A DNA stretch of 64,000 nt from an uncultured Oscillospiraceae bacterium (GCA_910579965.1 CAJTWF010000005.1:39996-103995), one strand, 5' to 3'; positions 7,674 to 17,263 are shown, counted from the first letter of the stretch. A program made the numbers and translations. The notes: a model not told the origin generated them from the sequence alone.

Positions 7674-7925
7674 ATGTTTTCAAAAAAGCTATTTGCGCAA
7701 AGAGTACAGGAAATACGAAAGTCTCACCATGAAACGCAGAAAGAGCTGGGTGAGATTATTAGTACACGCGCCACCAACATCAGCGAAATAGAGAGCGGGC
7801 GCAAGACAACAACAACGGAAAAGCTTGCCTTGATCTGCCGCCACTATCATGTCTCCGCCGATTACCTGCTGGGTCTCTCCGATGACATGCAGGGCGGCAC
7901 AGACCGATGGACCGACGAAGAATAA
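7674..7925 (+). CDS. Small XRE-family helix-turn-helix regulator (copy 1)
   Basis: An 83-residue, single-domain DNA-binding protein. The HTH_3 fold is visible at about residues 8-65 (RVQEIRKSHHETQKELGEII, then TNISEIESGRKTTTTEKL). It ends with ADYLLGLSDD, the usual close of this family, and a short acidic tail. AAGGA precedes the ATG. It lies just right of the 11-bp inverted repeat, which is a likely autoregulatory operator. The second copy 321 bases downstream is about half identical in its first half and nearly identical in its last third. The target genes are unknown; the divergent DUF6809 gene is the obvious candidate. Confidence 0.85.
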   Translation: MFSKKLFAQRVQEIRKSHHETQKELGEIISTRATNISEIESGRKTTTTEKLALICRHYHVSADYLLGLSDDMQGGTDRWTDEE

Positions 7926-7947
7926 TCTCCGTTAATCGCTGAATCCA

Positions 7948-7975
7948 TGTAGGGGCGAGCATTGCTCCACCCCTA
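7948..7975. repeat. Collapsed copy of the 139-bp inverted-repeat element
   Basis: TGTAGGGGCGAGCATTGCTC is identical to the outer 20 bases of the element at 8269-8407, followed at once by CACCCCTA, a near match to the other end. It occupies the same position after XRE copy 1 that the full element has after copy 2. It looks like an internal-deletion remnant. Confidence 0.6.
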
Positions 7976-7994
7976 AAACAATAAAATTAATTTT

Positions 7995-8246
7995 ATGTTT
8001 TCAAAAGAATTGTTTGGTGAAAGGGTTTCCGTAATTCGAAAACAGCATGGCGAGACGCAAAAAATGCTGGGAGACACCATCGGAATGAGCAGCAATAATG
8101 TCAGCGAGATGGAGGGAGGAAAGAAAACAACCACCTCCGAAAAGATCGCTAAGATCTGCCGCCATTACCATGTCTCCGCCGATTACCTGCTGGGTCTCTC
8201 CGATGACATGCAGGGCGGTATATACAGCTGGACCGACGAAGAATAA
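7995..8246 (+). CDS. Small XRE-family helix-turn-helix regulator (copy 2, tandem paralogue)
   Basis: An 83-residue paralogue of the preceding gene, with the same HTH layout (RVSVIRKQHGETQKMLGDTI, NNVSEMEGGKKTTTSEK) and the same end, ADYLLGLSDDMQGG. DNA identity with copy 1 is high from about 8153 through the stop and into the 3' flank, but low over the recognition-helix half. The two proteins therefore probably bind different sites while sharing a C-terminal part. No strong ribosome-binding site is visible; the 70-base gap before it is A/T-rich. It is followed 22 bases later by a 139-bp palindromic element. Function beyond DNA binding is unknown. Confidence 0.82.
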   Translation: MFSKELFGERVSVIRKQHGETQKMLGDTIGMSSNNVSEMEGGKKTTTSEKIAKICRHYHVSADYLLGLSDDMQGGIYSWTDEE

Positions 8247-8268
8247 TTTCCGTTAATCGCTGGATCCA

Positions 8269-8407
8269 TGTAGGGGCGAGCATTGCTCGCCCGCAATCCC
8301 CCCCGCACCCCCAGCGGTCCGATAGACGCGGTTTTGGCCCTGCAATCGTTCTTTCGACGCCTCCCTGCGTCTCGACAGCCTGCGGGCGAGCAATGCTCGC
8401 CCCTACA
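8269..8407. repeat. 139-bp MITE-like element with perfect 27-bp terminal inverted repeats
   Basis: The left end 8269-8295 (TGTAGGGGCGAGCATTGCTC...) is the exact reverse complement of the right end 8381-8407 (...GAGCAATGCTCGCCCCTACA). Each end is itself nearly palindromic (GCGAGCATTGCTCGC). The base triplet CCA is found on both outer sides, a possible 3-bp target duplication. The interior has no open frame worth calling. By form this is a non-autonomous mobile element or a structured-RNA repeat. Confidence 0.75.
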
Positions 8408-8476
8408 CCATCAAAATTGAGGCCGTTATCAAAATCGGGACCGTCATCCAAAACAAAAAGAAAGGAATCATATCCT

Positions 8477-9097
8477 ATGGATTTCGCACAAGCATCCTGC
8501 ACGGAATTTGTAACCGTCCTCGCCTCCAACGCCCCCGTACCCGGCGGCGGCGGGGCCTCCGCCCTGGTGGCCGCCATCGGCACCGCCCTGGGCAACATGG
8601 TGGGCTCCCTCACCGTTGGCAAGAAGAAATACGCCGATGTGGAGGAGGAGATCATCGCCCTCAAGGCCAAGTGCGACAAGCTCCAGGCGGACCTCCTGGC
8701 CCAGATCGAGCTGGACGCCAAGGGCTTTGAGCCCCTTTCCAAGGCCTACGGCATCCCCAAGGACAACCCGGACCGGGACAGGATCCTGGAGGACGCCACC
8801 GTGGTGGCCTGTCAGGTGCCGGTTAAGATCATGGAGCTGTGCTGCGAGGCTCTGGACGCAATCGCCGTGTTCGCCGCCAAGGGGAGCCGTCTGGCGGTGA
8901 GCGACGCGGGCTGCGGCGCTGTGTGCGTCAAGGCCGCGCTCCAGGCCGCGTCCCTCAACGTGTTCATCAACACCAAGACCCTGAAAAACCGGGAGCTGGC
9001 CGAGGAGATGAACAAGAAGTGCCTGGGTATGCTGGATAAGTACTGCGCCCTGGCGGACGAGGTGTTCAACACGGTCAAGGACGGGTTCTTCCAGTAA
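8477..9097 (+). CDS. fchA: Cyclodeaminase/cyclohydrolase family protein (methenyl-THF cyclohydrolase type)
   Basis: A 206-residue cytosolic protein of the FTCD_C family, whose members hydrolyse methenyl-THF to formyl-THF or deaminate formimino-THF. The diagnostic start SNAPVPGGGGASALVAAIG is present, followed by the GNMVGSLTVGKKKY helix and DAIAVFAAKGSRLAVSDAGC. ATG 8477 has AAAGGA about 10 bases upstream; longer in-frame starts would run into the repeat element. It is the first gene of fchA-folD-DUF1576-cyclo-ligase, with 30-, 15- and 3-base gaps. No formiminotransferase domain or gene is adjacent, so the cyclohydrolase role beside folD and fhs is the better reading. Confidence 0.85.
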   Translation: MDFAQASCTEFVTVLASNAPVPGGGGASALVAAIGTALGNMVGSLTVGKKKYADVEEEIIALKAKCDKLQADLLAQIELDAKGFEPLSKAYGIPKDNPDRDRILEDATVVACQVPVKIMELCCEALDAIAVFAAKGSRLAVSDAGCGAVCVKAALQAASLNVFINTKTLKNRELAEEMNKKCLGMLDKYCALADEVFNTVKDGFFQ

Positions 9098-9127
9098 CAA
9101 TCAAAAAGAAAAGAGGATATTGCTAAC

Positions 9128-9988
9128 ATGGCTAAACAGCTTTTAGGAAAAGAAGTCAACGCCTCCCTCAACGCCCGCATCATCGCTGACTGCGAGGCCT
9201 GCAAGGCCAAGGGCGTCAACCCCACCATGGCCATTGTCCGCTGCGGCGAGCGGCCCGACGATCTCAGCTATGAGCGCACCGCCGTCAAGCGGGCGGAGAC
9301 CCTGGGCGTGGCGGTGGAGAAATTCGTGCTGCCGGAGGACGTGAGCAAGGAGGAGCTTCTCAAGGTCATTGACGACATCAACGCCAACGACAAGATCCAC
9401 GGCGTTCTCATGTTCCGCCCCCTGCCCAAGCACCTGAAGGCGGACCAGGACATGATCTGCAACCGCCTGGACCCCCGCAAGGACATCGACGGCATGACCG
9501 ATCTGAGCAACGCCGGCGTATTCATGGGCAAGGAGCTGGGCTTTGCCCCCTGCACCCCGGAGGCCTGCATGGCCATTCTGGACCACTACGGCATCGACTG
9601 CACCGGCAAGAAGGCGGTGGTCATCGGCCGCAGCCTGGTGGTGGGCAAGCCTGCGGCTATGATGCTCATGGGCAAGAACGCCACGGTGACGGTGTGCCAC
9701 ACCCGCACCAAGGACGTGCCCGCGGTGGCCCGGGAGGCGGATATCCTCATCTCCGCCGCCGGCGTGCTGGGCAGCCTGACCAAGGACTATGTGCGCCCGG
9801 GCCAGATCGTGGTGGACGTGTCCATCAACTGGGACGAGGCCAAGGGGGGCATTGCCGGCGACGCCAAGTACGACGAGGTGGAGCCCATCGTGGAGGCCAT
9901 CACCCCGGTGCCGGGCGGCGTGGGCACTGTCACCACCAGCCTGTCCATCGGCCATGTGGTGGAGGCGGCCAAGCGCACCCTTGGATGA
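9128..9988 (+). CDS. folD: FolD-type methylene-THF dehydrogenase, catalytic cyclohydrolase lysine replaced
   Basis: NAD(P)-dependent oxidation of methylene-THF to methenyl-THF. The 286-residue protein has the catalytic N-terminal domain and a Rossmann domain (VVIGRSLVVGKPAAMMLMG, VCHTRTKDV). KDIDGM and the C-terminal PVPGGVGTVTTS are also present. Bifunctional FolD enzymes carry Tyr-x-x-x-Lys (Y50/K54 in E. coli, Y52/K56 in human). Here Tyr48 is kept, but the +4 position is Ala52 in SYERTAVKRAETLG, which aligns without gaps. By published mutagenesis of the human enzyme that lysine is needed for cyclohydrolase activity. Loss of that half-reaction is therefore likely, and FchA encoded just upstream could supply it. 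AAAGAAAAGAGGAT precedes ATG 9128. Confidence 0.92.
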   Translation: MAKQLLGKEVNASLNARIIADCEACKAKGVNPTMAIVRCGERPDDLSYERTAVKRAETLGVAVEKFVLPEDVSKEELLKVIDDINANDKIHGVLMFRPLPKHLKADQDMICNRLDPRKDIDGMTDLSNAGVFMGKELGFAPCTPEACMAILDHYGIDCTGKKAVVIGRSLVVGKPAAMMLMGKNATVTVCHTRTKDVPAVAREADILISAAGVLGSLTKDYVRPGQIVVDVSINWDEAKGGIAGDAKYDEVEPIVEAITPVPGGVGTVTTSLSIGHVVEAAKRTLG

Positions 9989-10003
9989 TCGGGGGCGGTT
10001 TGA

Positions 10004-11338
10004 TTGGCTAACCAAAAAAGTGATCCGGTGAAGGCGGTCCGGTTCTTCCTGATGGCCTCCTCCGCGGCCTTTCTCATCGCCGCGGGGATAGCCCCGGACC
10101 GGGGGGAGATGGTGACTGGTCTTGCCCGGATCCTCATGTCCCCCGCCCAGCTGACAAAGGACTACTTTGCCGTGGGCAGCGTATCCGGCGCATTCCTCAA
10201 CGTATCCCTGGTGGGCTTTGTGTGCGCGGCCATGGCCTGTCTGCCCGGCGCGGCAGTCAACGGCGCCACCATCGCCGCCTATTTCCTCACCACGGGGTTC
10301 TCCTTCTGGGGCATCAACTTCCTGAACATCTGGCCCTTCTTCCTGGGGGTCATGGTCCACGCCCTGGTGCGGGGGGAGAGCTTTGCCAAGTACGTTAATC
10401 TGGCCATGTTCTCCACGGCCCTGTGCCCTCTGGCCAGCGAGCTGCTGCTGCGCTATCCGGGCAGCGAGGAGGCCCGGGGCGTCACCTTCGCCGGAGCGGC
10501 GCTGATGCTGGCGGTGGGGATGCTCATCGGCTTTCTCACCCCGGCCATGGCCGCCCACTCCCCCAACGTCCACAAGGGCTATGACCTCTACTCCGCCGCT
10601 CTGCCCGGCGTGCTGCTGGGACTGATGGCGGTGGCGGTGCTGTATAAGAGCCTGGGCCGCGACGTGCCCGCCATCACCGCCACCCTGGGGGAGAGCTTCC
10701 CGGCGGTGGTGTGGACCTTCTGCGGCATATTCTTTGCGCTGTGCATCCTGGGCGGGTTCTGGCTCAACGGCAGGAGCTTCCAGGGCTATAGGGACCTCCT
10801 CCGGGACACGGGCCGGAAGGCGGACTTTGTGAGCAAGTACGGGCCCGGCCTGGCCATTATGAACGTGGGCGTATACGGTCTGATGATCGTGGCCTACTAC
10901 ATCGCCGTGGGCGCGTCCTTCAACGGCGTGACCCTGGGCATTATCTTCTGTATGGTGTGCTTTGGGGCGGCGGGCAGCCACCCGGGCAACATCTGGCCCA
11001 TTATGGTGGGGTACGTGGCGTTCTCTCTGGTCTTCACCCAGCTGCTGGGCGGCGTATTCCCGGTCAACGCCCAGGCCATTCTGGTGGGGCTGTGCTTTGC
11101 CAGCGGCCTTGCGCCCATTGCCGGGGACTTCGGCTGGTGGGCGGGGATTCTGGCCGGCGGGTGCCACTACATGCTGGTGACCTCCATCCCGGCCATCCAC
11201 GGCGGCTTCAGCCTCTATAACGGCGGTTTCACCGCTCTGGTGGTGGCCGTCATCCTGGTTCCCCAGCTGGAGACCTTCTGCAAGACCAGGGAGCAGCGGC
11301 TGGCGGAAAAAAAGATCACAAGCGGTAAGGAGAGATAG
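10004..11338 (+). CDS. DUF1576 integral membrane protein
   Basis: A 444-residue, very hydrophobic protein with about ten to twelve membrane segments and only a short basic C-terminal tail. I recognise the DUF1576 family, whose function is unknown. Conserved-looking features are AAVNGATIAAYFLTTGFSFW, AHSPNVHKGYDLYSAALPG and the glycine-rich GAAGSHPGNIWPIMVGY. TTG 10004 is used as start because GGGGGCGG lies just before it and it falls 15 bases after folD. The next gene begins 3 bases after its stop. Its fixed place between folD and the cyclo-ligase suggests transport linked to one-carbon metabolism. That is inference only; no substrate motif is visible. Confidence 0.8.
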   Translation: MANQKSDPVKAVRFFLMASSAAFLIAAGIAPDRGEMVTGLARILMSPAQLTKDYFAVGSVSGAFLNVSLVGFVCAAMACLPGAAVNGATIAAYFLTTGFSFWGINFLNIWPFFLGVMVHALVRGESFAKYVNLAMFSTALCPLASELLLRYPGSEEARGVTFAGAALMLAVGMLIGFLTPAMAAHSPNVHKGYDLYSAALPGVLLGLMAVAVLYKSLGRDVPAITATLGESFPAVVWTFCGIFFALCILGGFWLNGRSFQGYRDLLRDTGRKADFVSKYGPGLAIMNVGVYGLMIVAYYIAVGASFNGVTLGIIFCMVCFGAAGSHPGNIWPIMVGYVAFSLVFTQLLGGVFPVNAQAILVGLCFASGLAPIAGDFGWWAGILAGGCHYMLVTSIPAIHGGFSLYNGGFTALVVAVILVPQLETFCKTREQRLAEKKITSGKER

Positions 11339-11341
11339 CGT

Positions 11342-11905
11342 ATGACAAAAGAGGCCATCCGGTCCGAGGTGGCCGCACGGATCAAGAACCTGTCCCCGGT
11401 CTACTGCCGGGAGGCGGACGAGGCCATCTGCCGGTGCCTGCTCCAGTCCGAGCTGTATCAGAAGGCCCGGACCATCCTGTGCTACGTGGGCACGGCTGCG
11501 GAGATCAACACCATGTCCCTGCTCCACGCCGCTCTCCGGGACGGCAAGATCCTGGCTCTGCCCCTGTGCAGCGAGGAGAAGGGGGTCATGGAGGCCCGGC
11601 AGATTGCGGGGCTGGGGGATCTGGTCAGCGGCCGGTTCGGCATTCTGGCGCCCAAGCTCCAGTGCCCCCTGGTGGCTCCGGAGGACATTGACCTTGTGGT
11701 GGTCCCCTGCGCCACCGGCGACGCCCAGGGCCGCCGTCTGGGCTACGGCGGCGGGTACTATGACCGCTATCTGCCCCGCACACGGTGTCCGGCGGTGCTG
11801 CTGTGCCGCACCCATGTCATGCGGGAGGATATCCCCATGGAGGACCACGACGTGTTCATGGACTACCTGATTACCGAGAAGGGCATCACGGCCTGCAAGG
11901 CATAG
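11342..11905 (+). CDS. 5-formyltetrahydrofolate cyclo-ligase (MTHFS)
   Basis: Converts 5-formyl-THF to methenyl-THF with ATP, returning the storage folate to the active pool. The protein is 187 residues, normal for the family. The ATP/phosphate-binding signature GYGGGYYDRYL is at about 137-147, preceded by DLVVVPCATGDAQGRRLG. The N-terminal helix with the conserved Arg/Lys pattern and the C-terminal MEDHDVFMDYLITEKG are intact. GGAGAG is 10 bases before the ATG, at the end of the DUF1576 gene. It is the last gene of the fchA-folD operon and is followed 6 bases later by a strong terminator. Confidence 0.93.
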   Translation: MTKEAIRSEVAARIKNLSPVYCREADEAICRCLLQSELYQKARTILCYVGTAAEINTMSLLHAALRDGKILALPLCSEEKGVMEARQIAGLGDLVSGRFGILAPKLQCPLVAPEDIDLVVVPCATGDAQGRRLGYGGGYYDRYLPRTRCPAVLLCRTHVMREDIPMEDHDVFMDYLITEKGITACKA

Positions 11906-11910
11906 ACGAA

Positions 11911-11946
11911 GGGAGCCGCCCTGTGGGCGGCTCCCCTGCCGTTTTT
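11911..11946 (+). terminator. Rho-independent terminator of the fchA-folD operon
   Basis: GGGAGCCGCCC (11911-11921) and GGGCGGCTCCC (11925-11935) form a perfect 11-bp stem with a TGT loop, followed by CTGCCGTTTTT. Confidence 0.9.
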
Positions 11947-11952
11947 GCTGTC

Positions 11953-11995
11953 ATTCTTTTTCTTGAAAGAAAAAGAATCAAAAAGAACTTTTAGA
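11953..11995. repeat. A/T hairpin repeat, copy 1
   Basis: ATTCTTTTTCTT / AAGAAAAAGAAT palindrome at 11953-11978 with the tail CAAAAAGAACTTTTAGA. The same unit recurs near 31.6 and 60.2 kb, and variants recur elsewhere in the window. Confidence 0.8.
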
Positions 11996-12033
11996 CGCTC
12001 TTCGAGCATCTTCTGACGATAGAACACATCTGA

Positions 12034-12091
12034 AGTTTTTCTTTTGCTTCTTTTCTTTTTTCAAAAAGAAAAGAAGAGAAAAAAGCAAAAA
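12034..12091. repeat. A/T hairpin repeat, copy 2 (variant)
   Basis: CTTCTTTTCTTTTT (12047-12060) pairs with AAAAAGAAAAGAAG (12063-12076). It is flanked by GAAGTTTTTCTTTTG and GAAAAAAGCAAAAA, which extend the symmetry. It occupies the cobS leader, so its transcript would form an A/U hairpin just upstream of the ribosome-binding site. Confidence 0.75.
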
Positions 12092-12106
12092 GGAACATGA
12101 CCGCCT

Positions 12107-12889
12107 ATGAAGCAGCTTCTTGCCTCCTGCGCCATCGCGTTCTCCACCTACTCCCGGATCCCCATGCCCCAGGTGGAGTGGAATGAAAAAAACATGCGAT
12201 TTACCCTGTTCTTTTTCCCTCTGGTGGGGGCGGCGGTGGGGGCGGCCTTCTGGGCCGCGGACCGGCTGTGCGGCCTGCTGGAGCTGGGTCCCCTTCTCCG
12301 GGCCGCCCTGCTCACCGCCGTGCCCATCGCCGTCACCGGCGGCATCCACCTGGACGGCTACTGCGACACCGTGGACGCTCTGGCCTCCCACGCCTCCCGG
12401 GAGCGGAAGCTGGCCATTCTGAAGGACTCCAGCGCCGGGGCCTTTGCGGTCATCTGGTGCGGGGTGTGGTTCGTCCTCAATTTTGCCCTGCTGACGAAGC
12501 TGGAGAGCGTCCCCACTGCGGCGGCGGGCTTTGTGCTCAGCCGGAGCCTCAGCGCCCTGGCCATTGAGCATCTCCCCTCCGCCCGTCCCGCCGCCGGTCC
12601 CCAGGCGGGCATGGGCGCAGCCCTCAAGGCCAGAAGCCGCTTTCCCTGGTGGACCGCGGCGGGCTATCTGGTCCTCTGTGCGCTGGCGGTTCTGCTGTGG
12701 GGAAACCCGGCTGCCGGGCTGGCGGCCCTGGCAGCGGCGGCGGTGTTCTACTGTGTCTACCGCTCTGTGGCCCTAAGCCAGTTTGGCGGGTTCACCGGGG
12801 ATCTGGCGGGCTGGTTTCTCCAGGTGTGCGAACTGGTGATTCTGGCGGCGGTGGTGTTGACGGAAAGGGTGTGTGCCATATGGTTCTGA
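12107..12889 (+). CDS. cobS: Adenosylcobinamide-GDP ribazoletransferase (cobalamin synthase)
   Basis: Joins adenosylcobinamide-GDP to alpha-ribazole (phosphate), the last assembly step of cobalamin. It is a 260-residue polytopic inner-membrane protein. The N-terminal FSTYSRIPMPQVEW and the signature GGIHLDGYCDTVDALASHAS (about 76-95) are clear. The remaining hydrophobic helices and the C-terminal FGGFTGDLAGW match CobS. The start follows AAAAAGGAAC with slightly long spacing. Its last 10 bases overlap the start of a short CobU-like gene, and cobC follows. Partner genes cobT and an intact cobU are 15 kb away across the origin. No cobalamin riboswitch was seen upstream; an A/T hairpin repeat occupies the leader. 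Confidence 0.94.
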   Translation: MKQLLASCAIAFSTYSRIPMPQVEWNEKNMRFTLFFFPLVGAAVGAAFWAADRLCGLLELGPLLRAALLTAVPIAVTGGIHLDGYCDTVDALASHASRERKLAILKDSSAGAFAVIWCGVWFVLNFALLTKLESVPTAAAGFVLSRSLSALAIEHLPSARPAAGPQAGMGAALKARSRFPWWTAAGYLVLCALAVLLWGNPAAGLAALAAAAVFYCVYRSVALSQFGGFTGDLAGWFLQVCELVILAAVVLTERVCAIWF

Positions 12890-13224
12890 TTGTGGGGGGC
12901 GCGGCCCAGGGCAAGCTGGACTTTGCCCGGGAAAAGCTGGGCGTGACCGCCTGGAGCGATGGCGTGCTGGGACCGGAGAGCTGCGTCCGCAGCCTCCACC
13001 GGGCCCTCCGGGACCTGCCTGACCCCCGGGAGGCCCTGGCCGCCTGGCTCAGGGAGCACCCGGAGGGGGTGCTCATCTGCGACGAGGTGGGCTGCGGCGT
13101 CACGCCCCTGGACCGGGGGGAGCGGGAATGGCGGGAGCTGGTGGGCCGGATCTGCTGCGAGCTGGCGGAGAGGGCCCAGGCGGTGTACCGGGTGCGGTGC
13201 GGACTGGGGGTGCGGCTGAAATGA
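12880..13224 (+). CDS. Short, degenerate CobU-like protein (adenosylcobinamide kinase/guanylyltransferase relative)
   Basis: At 114 residues it is about two thirds the length of CobU. The start MVLIVGGAAQGKLDFAREKL follows the CobU P-loop region, but the GKS/T is GKL, so the Ser/Thr that binds Mg-ATP is missing. The middle of CobU is largely absent. The end (LICDEVGCGVTPL ... GRICCELAERAQAVYRVRCG) matches the CobU C-terminal part (SNEVGxGVVP ... LGRVNQxLA ... VCGLPLxLK in family consensus). It overlaps cobS by 10 bases and cobC by 4 (ATGA), so it is translated within the operon. It may be a vestige or a non-catalytic partner; an intact CobU is encoded at 28643-29188. ATG 12880 is the only sensible start. 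Confidence 0.65.
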   Translation: MVLIVGGAAQGKLDFAREKLGVTAWSDGVLGPESCVRSLHRALRDLPDPREALAAWLREHPEGVLICDEVGCGVTPLDRGEREWRELVGRICCELAERAQAVYRVRCGLGVRLK

Positions 13225-13772
13225 GGACAGTCTATCTCTTCCGCCACGGCCAGACCCTGTGGAACGCCCAGCGCCGCTACATCGGCTCCACGGACCAGTC
13301 CCTGTCCCCGGAGGGCCGGGCGGCCCTGGCGGGCAGGGCCGGACCCCCTGTGGACCGGCTCTGGGTCTCCCCCCTGCGCCGGTGCCGGGAGACGGCGGCC
13401 ATGCTGTATCCCGGCATGGAGCAGCAGGTGGTGGAGGACCTGCGGGAGTGCGCCTTCGGCGTCTTTGAGGGCCGCACCTACGAGGAGCTGAGGGACGATC
13501 CCGCCTACCGCCGGTGGCTGGACAGCGCCGGGGAGATCCCGCCCCCCGGCGGCGAGGGGAAGGCGGAGAGCCGGGCGAGGGTCCTGGGGGCCTTTCTGCC
13601 CCTGATGGAGACCAGGGGGTCCGCCGCCCTGGTGATCCACGGCGGGACCATCATGACCCTGATGGAGGCCCTGGAGGACAGCCGGGAGTTTTACCGCTGG
13701 CAGGTGGGCTGCGGCGAGGGCCTTTGGTGCCAGTGGGACGGCGGACGGCTGATCTGTCTTGGGAGAGTATAA
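13221..13772 (+). CDS. cobC: Histidine phosphatase family protein, probable alpha-ribazole phosphatase
   Basis: A 183-residue phosphoglycerate-mutase-like enzyme with the catalytic RHG motif at residues 8-10 (YLFRHGQTLWN). It also has the second arginine region VSPLRRCRETA, the acceptor glutamate region ECAFGVFEGRTYEEL and the second histidine in VIHGGTIM. The family removes a phosphate, and in this operon (cobS, cobU-like) the natural substrate is alpha-ribazole 5'-phosphate or cobalamin 5'-phosphate. Its ATG overlaps the upstream stop as ATGA. A bidirectional terminator follows before the convergent rnhA. Substrate specificity is inferred from context. Confidence 0.85.
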   Translation: MRTVYLFRHGQTLWNAQRRYIGSTDQSLSPEGRAALAGRAGPPVDRLWVSPLRRCRETAAMLYPGMEQQVVEDLRECAFGVFEGRTYEELRDDPAYRRWLDSAGEIPPPGGEGKAESRARVLGAFLPLMETRGSAALVIHGGTIMTLMEALEDSREFYRWQVGCGEGLWCQWDGGRLICLGRV

Positions 13773-13777
13773 AGCAA

Positions 13778-13803
13778 CCCCCGGAGAGAAAATTCTCCGG
13801 GGG
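13778..13803. terminator. Bidirectional terminator between cobC and rnhA
   Basis: CCCCCGGAGA (13778-13787) pairs with TCTCCGGGGG (13794-13803) around GAAAAT. T-rich sequence follows on the plus side (TGATTCTATTTC). Confidence 0.8.
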
Positions 13804-13809
13804 CTGATT

Positions 13810-14243
13810 CTATTTCAGCTTCTGCCACTCGCTGACCGCCAGCTGATCGCAGCGGTTGTTGAAGGGGTTGGTGCTGTGGCCCTTGACCCAGTGGGTACGC
13901 ACCTGGTGGACCTCGCACAGCTCCAGCAGCGTCTCCCATAGGTCCGGGTTCAGGGCGGGCTTCTTGTCCCCCTTGACCCAGCCCTTGGCCCGCCAGCTCT
14001 TAGCCCAGCCCTTCTCCAGGGCGTCAATGACATACTTGCTGTCCGAATACAGCTCCACAACGCAGGGCTCCGTCAGCGTTTGCAGGGCGCGGATCACCCC
14101 TGTCAGCTCCATGCGGTTGTTGGTGGTGTTCCGCTCCCCGCCGGAGAGCTCCTTCCGGTGCTCCCCGTATTGCAGGATCGCCCCCCAGCCGCCGGGGCCG
14201 GGGTTGCCGGAGCAGGCCCCGTCCGTATAGATGGTCACCTGCT

Positions 14244-14247
<4 letters not shown>
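13810..14247 (-). CDS. rnhA: Ribonuclease HI
   Basis: Cleaves RNA in RNA-DNA hybrids, removing primers and R-loops. The 145-residue length is standard for bacterial RNase H1. The acidic catalytic residues are visible: Asp in IYTDGACSGNPGPGGWG, Glu in NRMELTGVIRAL, Asp in LYSDSKYVIDAL, and the late Asp in NNRCDQLAVSE. The basic handle KSWRAKGWVKGDKK is also present. ATG at 14247 overlaps the gyrA stop as ATGA, so it is translationally coupled to gyrA and is the last gene of the dnaA-to-gyrA leftward cluster. The pairing with gyrA fits a shared role in limiting R-loops, but that is inference. Confidence 0.96.
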
Positions 14248-16739
<2,492 letters not shown>

Positions 16740-16759
16740 GATGCTTCCTCGCTTTTCGT

Positions 16760-17248
16760 CTAATCCCGTTTTTCAAACACAATGCAGCTGGAATCCAGCC
16801 CGAACTCGTCCTCCCGGGCGGCCCGGAAGCCGGCTATTCTCAGCCCATACCGGGAAATCGCCTCGTCGGCAAACGGCGCGCCGCCCTCGTACTCCTCCGC
16901 CGTGATCTCCAGGTCCTCCCGGGGCTCTATCTCAAAGACATAGGTCCCGCCTATCTCCAGCTCCTGGGCCAGATCTCCCACCTGGAGGGTGAAGGGTCCG
17001 CTCTGGAACAGGGTGACCACCGCCACCCGGGGCGTCTCGCTGTCCAGCACATAGTCCGGAATCAGGTCCCGGACCCTGGCCGCGAAGGTCCCGCTGACGG
17101 TCACCGGCAGGGCCTCCGCCTCCTCCAGCCGGGCCTGGAGCGCATCCCGCTCCGCGCACACCCTGTCGTACGCCTCCCGGGATACGCCGCCGCAGCCCGC
17201 CAGGGCCAGCAGCAGCGCCAGCAGGGAGATGATTAATCCGCGCTTCAT
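16760..17248 (-). CDS. Hypothetical lipoprotein between gyrB and gyrA
   Basis: A 162-residue protein with a type II signal: basic KR, a hydrophobic stretch and the lipobox LALAGC at 16-21, giving a lipidated Cys. A short coiled-coil-like segment follows (REAYDRVCAERDALQARLEE). The body is a small acidic domain with beta-strand-like stretches (VTVSGTFAARVRDL, GPFTLQVGDLAQELEIGGTY, SSCIVFEKRD). No known family was recognised. It lies 15 bases from gyrB and 20 from gyrA on the same strand, so it should be co-transcribed with the gyrase genes. This is an odd place for an exported protein. Confidence 0.8.
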   Translation of the reverse strand: MKRGLIISLLALLLALAGCGGVSREAYDRVCAERDALQARLEEAEALPVTVSGTFAARVRDLIPDYVLDSETPRVAVVTLFQSGPFTLQVGDLAQELEIGGTYVFEIEPREDLEITAEEYEGGAPFADEAISRYGLRIAGFRAAREDEFGLDSSCIVFEKRD

Positions 17249-17263
17249 TCCTCGTCACCCTCT

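Noticed and set aside
9143..11848. 901-codon minus-strand frame across folD, the DUF1576 gene and the cyclo-ligase gene
   Set aside because: Spans three real plus-strand genes and their gaps; its composition is typical of antisense frames.
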